A stretch of 64,000 bases of DNA from Salsuginibacillus kocurii DSM 18087 (lineage in GTDB: Bacteria; Bacillota; Bacilli; Bacillales; Marinococcaceae), in the NCBI RefSeq assembly GCF_000377705.1, contig NZ_KB898624.1:1-64000 (forward strand). Direction: 5' to 3'. Shown piece after piece: positions 60,243 to 64,000 of this stretch (the stretch's first letter is position 1; every line of letters starts with the position of its first letter). Made by a program: the position numbers and the translations under genes. The notes beneath the pieces were generated by a model that did not search any database, was not told the DNA's origin, and saw only the letters and a list, made by a program, of their open reading frames with translations.

Positions 60243-61732
60243 CACTCGAAGAGAAATTATATAATTGGTTCGGCTACTCTTCTTTTCGCCCAGGCCAAAA
60301 AGAGATTATTGAGGAAATCGAAAAAGGAAAAGATGTATTTGCCATGCTGGCGACAGGTGGGGGGAAATCGATTCTTTATCAGCTGCCTGCTTTTACTCAT
60401 GCATCTGGTTTAACACTTGTTGTATCTCCGTTAATTTCGTTGATGGAGAATCAAGTCCAAGAATTGAAAGCGAACGGATTAAAACGTGTGACTTCTATTA
60501 CTAGTACACTTACTTTTTCTGAAAAACAAGAACGAATGGCCCGCCTTCAGGAATGGCGCCTGCTTTATGTATCACCAGAGATGTTAAATGCGCCTACTTT
60601 CCTAGAGCGTTTAAAAGCGCAACCGATCCATTTACTTGTGGTGGATGAAGCTCATTGTGTTTCGCAATGGGGGCATGATTTTCGCCCGGATTATCTTGAT
60701 ATTGGCGAGAAACGTTTGCAGCTTGGTTCTCCACCTTGTCTTGCGTTAACTGCAACTGCCACGCCTACTGTCCGGGAAGATATTTTGAAGCATTTACATA
60801 TGGACAGCAAAAGGACTTCTTTATTCTGTCATTCGATGAATCGACCGAATATCGGCCTGTTTGTTGAGCATGTGCAAGGGGAAGAAGACAAAAAAAGTCG
60901 CTTACTTGATATTCACTCGCATTTTCGCGGCCCGATGATGATTTATACAATGAGCCGCATGGTAGCTGAAGAACTCGCTGTTTGGTTAGAGGAGCAAACG
61001 ACTGTGCGGGTTGCTGCTTATCACGGGGGGATGGAGGCACAGGAACGATTAATGATTCAGCAGCAATTTATTAATGGCTCCCTCGACGTGATTTGTTGTA
61101 CGAGTGCTTTTGGGATGGGCATTAATAAACCTGATGTACGATGTATCATTCACTATCATATTCCTGCCGATTTAGAATCCTTTGTCCAGGAAATAGGACG
61201 GGCGGGAAGAGATGGGGAGCGCGCGGCCTCGATTGTATTAAAAGCTCCGTATGATGAAGATAGACCGGAAGGAATGATTTATCATACCTATCCTCCTGTG
61301 GAAACAATTAAACATTTACTTATGATGTATGTAGAGGATAACCAAACAGCTGAGCAATTATTGGCTGCCTGGGATGAAGAAGAGGAACTGTATGGGAGGC
61401 AAATTGTATACGCCTTAAAACGAATGGGATGGTTTGATTCTGATGATCAGTTATATACCGCTAACATTGAGCGAATGGCCGCCCATCTTAGTAAGTGGGT
61501 TGAAGAGCGGATAGCTAATCGCTTACAAAAGCTTGCAGTCATGAAAAAATGGTTGTATGCAACTACGTGCAGGAGAGAAATGTTGGTAAAGGAATTTAAT
61601 GAAACGGCAGGACAAAACAGCGAGTGTTGTGATGTGTGCGGAGCTGAGTGGCCTGAAGTGGCTGTGAAAAAAGACTTGAAAGTGTCTGAAAAAGGTTGGC
61701 GGGACCGATTGCAACAGTTGCTCGGTGAATAG
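60239..61732 (+). CDS. recS: RecQ-family ATP-dependent DNA helicase RecS
   Basis: A 3'-5' DNA helicase used in repair and stalled-fork processing. 497 residues, the short RecQ form lacking HRDC. MLATGGGKSILYQLPAF (motif I), VVDEAHCVSQWGHDFRPDY (motif II, DEAH), TATATP (motif III) and QEIGRAGRDGE (motif VI). A zinc-binding Cys set is seen in TTCRREML and CCDVCGAEWP near the C-terminus. ATG overlaps the ypbB stop. Confidence 0.94.
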   Translation: MTLEEKLYNWFGYSSFRPGQKEIIEEIEKGKDVFAMLATGGGKSILYQLPAFTHASGLTLVVSPLISLMENQVQELKANGLKRVTSITSTLTFSEKQERMARLQEWRLLYVSPEMLNAPTFLERLKAQPIHLLVVDEAHCVSQWGHDFRPDYLDIGEKRLQLGSPPCLALTATATPTVREDILKHLHMDSKRTSLFCHSMNRPNIGLFVEHVQGEEDKKSRLLDIHSHFRGPMMIYTMSRMVAEELAVWLEEQTTVRVAAYHGGMEAQERLMIQQQFINGSLDVICCTSAFGMGINKPDVRCIIHYHIPADLESFVQEIGRAGRDGERAASIVLKAPYDEDRPEGMIYHTYPPVETIKHLLMMYVEDNQTAEQLLAAWDEEEELYGRQIVYALKRMGWFDSDDQLYTANIERMAAHLSKWVEERIANRLQKLAVMKKWLYATTCRREMLVKEFNETAGQNSECCDVCGAEWPEVAVKKDLKVSEKGWRDRLQQLLGE

Positions 61733-61755
61733 TTTGAAACGAGTGGGGGGAGAAA

Positions 61756-61989
61756 ATGACACGTAATGATCAGGCAGAGAAGTTAAGAGAACAAGTGAAA
61801 ACAAACAGAAAGATAAGAGAAGAGGTGAACTTGCCTCCTCGTAGTCAGGTACACAAAAAAAAGAAAAACCAAAAAAAGAGCAAACGTCGTTATTTTTTTC
61901 AGTTTCAATTCATTCATGTCCTGTTTATAGTCTTTGTTATTGGAGTATTTCTGACGTTAATATATTTAATTTGGGGATGGCCGCTTTAA
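61756..61989 (+). CDS. Small basic single-pass membrane protein (ypbE position)
   Basis: A 77-residue protein: a charged N-terminus with NLPPRSQVHKKKK, a Lys-rich stretch, then one membrane segment (about 50-74). B. subtilis has ypbD-ypbE here; YpbE has a similar basic-then-membrane N-terminus but continues into an outside LysM domain, which is absent. It could be a shortened YpbE relative or an unrelated protein. ATG with GGGGGGAG upstream. Confidence 0.6.
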   Translation: MTRNDQAEKLREQVKTNRKIREEVNLPPRSQVHKKKKNQKKSKRRYFFQFQFIHVLFIVFVIGVFLTLIYLIWGWPL

Positions 61990-62030
61990 AAAAAACGTCT
62001 CTTACAGCACTTTATCGTGCCTAAGAGACG
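61987..62030 (-). terminator. Terminator of the 78-residue protein gene
   Basis: CGTCTCTTA..GCAC pairs with GTGC..TAAGAGACG; on the minus strand TTTTTTTT follows. The stop codon of the minus-strand gene lies in the stem-loop. It also abuts the 3' end of the small plus-strand gene. Confidence 0.85.
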
Positions 62031-62238
62031 GAGAGTAACCAAAAAATAGATATTTGGGTCGGTTAAAGCAGGTGCCTGATATAGTGACATGTACTTTTGA
62101 AAATGATTTAATACGCCCAAATGCAAGGGTCCGTTTTTTAACCGGGCAGTAAACTTCAACTGGTAAGCCAAGACGAATGTTCTCCATTAAATCTTCGTCA
62201 AATGCGAGGGACTTTGTTTTCATTTTGTTTAATTTCAT
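62002..62238 (-). CDS. Small hypothetical protein (78 residues)
   Basis: Not recognised. A basic, soluble protein starting KLNKMKTKSLAFDEDLMENI and containing LPVEVYCPVKKRTLAFGRIKSF and a basic C-terminus. ATG 62238 is supported by GGAGGGGAG; the longer frame to 62304 is not. It has its own terminator, and it may be transcribed with the 73-residue gene upstream on the same strand. Confidence 0.55.
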   Translation of the reverse strand: MKLNKMKTKSLAFDEDLMENIRLGLPVEVYCPVKKRTLAFGRIKSFSKVHVTISGTCFNRPKYLFFGYSPSLRHDKVL

Positions 62239-62311
62239 TCGCTCCCCTCCGACCGCACAGAATCTTCTAATTCTTATTATACGGGTTGTTGTTAGAAAAT
62301 TCAATAAAAGG

Positions 62312-62533
62312 TCATAGCTTCGGTGAAGTCACTGTGGTTAACGATGCACGTACATCTGTTTCGTCTTCCTCGAGTGGGGAGGCCAGCATAAGCCCAATCA
62401 AACAAAATATTACTCCAGCTCCCATACTGATGAATGGAATAAGTAAACTTTTTTTGCGATACAGCTGTATCAAAATAAAAATAAACCCAGCCGTAAAAAA
62501 AAGGGAGCCAATTAAGAAAACTGTAAGGTCCAT
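62312..62533 (-). CDS. Small two-segment membrane protein (73 residues)
   Basis: Two hydrophobic segments (about 4-24 and 31-52) joined by a short basic loop YRKKS, then an acidic tail. Family not recognised. ATG 62533 with AAGGAGC upstream. A longer frame (62301-62804) in another register runs antisense through the sirtuin gene and is rejected. Confidence 0.55.
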   Translation of the reverse strand: MDLTVFLIGSLFFTAGFIFILIQLYRKKSLLIPFISMGAGVIFCLIGLMLASPLEEDETDVRASLTTVTSPKL

Positions 62534-62655
62534 AGTACCGCTCCTTCAAAATAGTAAAATAACATGGTGTGAATATTATATAAAATTTCGTTAAACAAAG
62601 CATGTGATGCTGAAAACTGACACAAGTTTGTAAACAGATCAGAAAGGAGATATGT

Positions 62656-63384
62656 ATGAACGCAAATGCAAGGCAAGTAGCAACGTATTTACAGAAAAGC
62701 AAGTGTACAGTGATTCTCACAGGGGCAGGCATGTCTACTGAAAGTGGTATACCTGATTTTAGGTCGGAAAATGGGTTGTGGCATGGGAGAGACCCGATGA
62801 CCATAGCTACGCCAGAAGCATTAGAAACCGATTACGAGACATTTTTCAATTTTTATTTAGCTCGTCTAGAAGCCTTAGACGAAGCTAGTCCTCATAAAGG
62901 ACATCAGATATTAGCGAAGTGGGAAGAAAACGGCTTTACCCACCACGTAGCTACTCAGAACGTTGATGGCTTCCATAGGCAAGCTGGACAGCAGCACATA
63001 TCTGAATTGCATGGGTCTATCCAAGCCATTCGCTGTCACGATTGCAATATGAAAGCAAGCGACGAAAAATTTCGCAGTAAAGGAGCTTGCAGTGCTTGTG
63101 GAGGAAGGCTGCGTCCGGACATCGTACTCTTTGGGGAAATGCTGCCCCAACAGGAATGGGAACGAAGCATAGAAATGATATCTGAAGCTGAGCTCGTGCT
63201 GGTAATTGGTACCAGTCTGCAAGTTGCCCCAGTCAGCCAACTGCCTAATCTTACGCCAGGCCAAAAAGTGTGGATTAATCAAGAGGCTCCGGAAAGGGAG
63301 GAGTGGTTTGACCTTACGATTCAAGGCAAGGCCGGCGAAATATTAACAGAAATCGATCAAATGTTGTCTCAACCAGAATCGTAG
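62656..63384 (+). CDS. srtN: NAD-dependent protein deacetylase (sirtuin)
   Basis: It removes acetyl groups from protein lysines using NAD. 242 residues: GAGMSTESGIPDFRS (NAD site, about 22-36), TQNVDGFHRQAG and catalytic His in ELHGS, zinc ligands CHDCN and CSACGG, and VIGTSLQVAPVSQLP. ATG with AAAGGAG upstream. B. subtilis SrtN is encoded elsewhere (yhdZ), so the position next to ypbG-like is a local difference. Confidence 0.93.
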   Translation: MNANARQVATYLQKSKCTVILTGAGMSTESGIPDFRSENGLWHGRDPMTIATPEALETDYETFFNFYLARLEALDEASPHKGHQILAKWEENGFTHHVATQNVDGFHRQAGQQHISELHGSIQAIRCHDCNMKASDEKFRSKGACSACGGRLRPDIVLFGEMLPQQEWERSIEMISEAELVLVIGTSLQVAPVSQLPNLTPGQKVWINQEAPEREEWFDLTIQGKAGEILTEIDQMLSQPES

Positions 63385-63401
63385 CAGAAAGGAACTGAAC
63401 G

Positions 63402-64000
63402 ATGTATCTAGGGCTGTTTATCCTCTTCCTTTGCACTCTATCACTTTTTACAATTATTGCTCGGCATACGTGCACAACTCGCATACAACGCACTACCATA
63501 AAACGACCGGATTTAATAGATCAGGTGGAACAGCTGCAGCTTTTGTTTATCTCAGATCTTCATGGGAAGCGCCTCTCACCCAGGTTTCTTCAGCGTATAG
63601 ACGAGAACCTGGATGCCGTAGTTGTGGGCGGAGATTTAACGGAGGCCGGCTTAAAAGAAGAACAAGTCGTAAAAAATTTAGAACGGCTATCAACGTTAGC
63701 ACCTCTCTATTTTGTATGGGGAAACCACGACGAATATTGGGGAAAAGAAGCGCTTGCTCGTTTATTGACTCATATGGGCGTCCGAGTTTTAGAAAATCAA
63801 CCTGCGTATATACCAAGTAATACAGGTGCAGTTCAACTCCTGGGTCTCTCGCTAAGAGAAAGTGAAGAAGACCCAGCGTTAATCAGCCGTGCCCAACAAT
63901 CGTTTACTATTATAGCGGCGCATGATCCGGAACGCCTCGAACCATTTTTACAACAAAAAACCCCTGGACTTTATTTGAGCGGCCACACCCATGGTGGACA
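63402..64000 (+). CDS. ypbG: YpbG-like metallophosphoesterase (cut by window end)
   Basis: The first 199 codons of a calcineurin-type phosphoesterase with an N-terminal membrane segment (about 2-20). Metal motifs: SDLHG (about 55), VGGDLT (about 78), GNHDEYW (about 108), AAHDPE (about 171) and GHTHGG at the window end. The substrate is unknown. ATG 63402 has AAAGGAACTG upstream, 17 bases after srtN. The gene continues past base 64000 with no stop in the window. Confidence 0.88.
   Translation, partial: MYLGLFILFLCTLSLFTIIARHTCTTRIQRTTIKRPDLIDQVEQLQLLFISDLHGKRLSPRFLQRIDENLDAVVVGGDLTEAGLKEEQVVKNLERLSTLAPLYFVWGNHDEYWGKEALARLLTHMGVRVLENQPAYIPSNTGAVQLLGLSLRESEEDPALISRAQQSFTIIAAHDPERLEPFLQQKTPGLYLSGHTHGG

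Noticed and set aside
62301-62804. Minus-strand frame of 167 codons
   Set aside because: It is largely antisense to the sirtuin gene; the 73-residue frame at 62312-62533 in another register has the ribosome site.

Overview
The window is chromosomal DNA of a low-GC, endospore-forming Firmicute of the family Bacillaceae. Gene content and order follow the Bacillus subtilis chromosome from nudF-spoIIM-fur-xerD-drm-pup-pdp-dacF-spoIIA-sigF-spoVA-lysA through rib-scpAB-dacB-spmAB-rluB-res to serA-fer-ypbB-recS. Several local rearrangements place it outside the B. subtilis group. Many proteins carry long Glu/Asp-rich segments (YcgQ-like protein, BtuF, ResA-like protein), which suggests a salt- or alkali-adapted species. 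This is an inference; the species was not identified. No rRNA, tRNA or CRISPR array was seen.

Layout. 1-393: 3' end of an IS3-family element. 469-3716: predicted metal-linked cluster (YcgQ/YcgR-like membrane proteins divergent from a CobW GTPase). 3707-5796: uppP, a ResA-like thioredoxin, nudF. 5917-8465: spoIIM, three Fur/PerR-type boxes, fur, yqzK, xerD. 8516-12736: nucleoside salvage, drm, two tandem purine nucleoside phosphorylases, pdp. 12864-19447: sporulation block dacF, spoIIAA-AB-sigF, spoVAEa-spoVAF, then lysA. 19569-24319: FMN riboswitch and ribD-E-BA-H-T. 24340-26378: ypuF, scpA, scpB. 26383-31162: a relocated spoVAC-AD-AEb operon led by a lipoprotein gene and flanked by two DUF421 (YetF-type) genes. 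31350-33621: dacB-spmA-spmB. 33695-36742: small and unknown minus-strand genes and a YjiH-like transporter-like protein. 37475-44874: rluB, resB-resC, resD-resE (no resA), a methyltransferase. 45022-49689: cobalamin riboswitch, btuF-btuC-btuD::cbiZ, cob(I)alamin adenosyltransferase. 49951-53727: sigma-G promoter and a gerA-type germinant receptor operon. 53792-58963: two cell-wall hydrolases, T-box-controlled serA, ppa, ferredoxin. 59178-64000: ypbB-recS, three small genes, a sirtuin and a ypbG-like metallophosphoesterase cut by the window end.

How it fits together. Much of the window serves sporulation and germination: forespore control (SpoIIAA/AB/SigF), engulfment (SpoIIM), core dehydration and cortex (DacB, SpmA/B, DacF), dipicolinate movement (SpoVA proteins) and germinant sensing (GerA, SpoVAF). 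RNA-level control is prominent: an FMN switch on riboflavin synthesis, a cobalamin switch on B12 import and salvage, and a T-box on serine synthesis.

The most notable points are the split spoVA locus with flanking DUF421 genes, tandem purine nucleoside phosphorylases that differ at the base-reading residues, an apparent ATA start codon for spoVAEa, an isolated 34-codon gene with its own promoter, ribosome site and terminator, and a res operon without resA.
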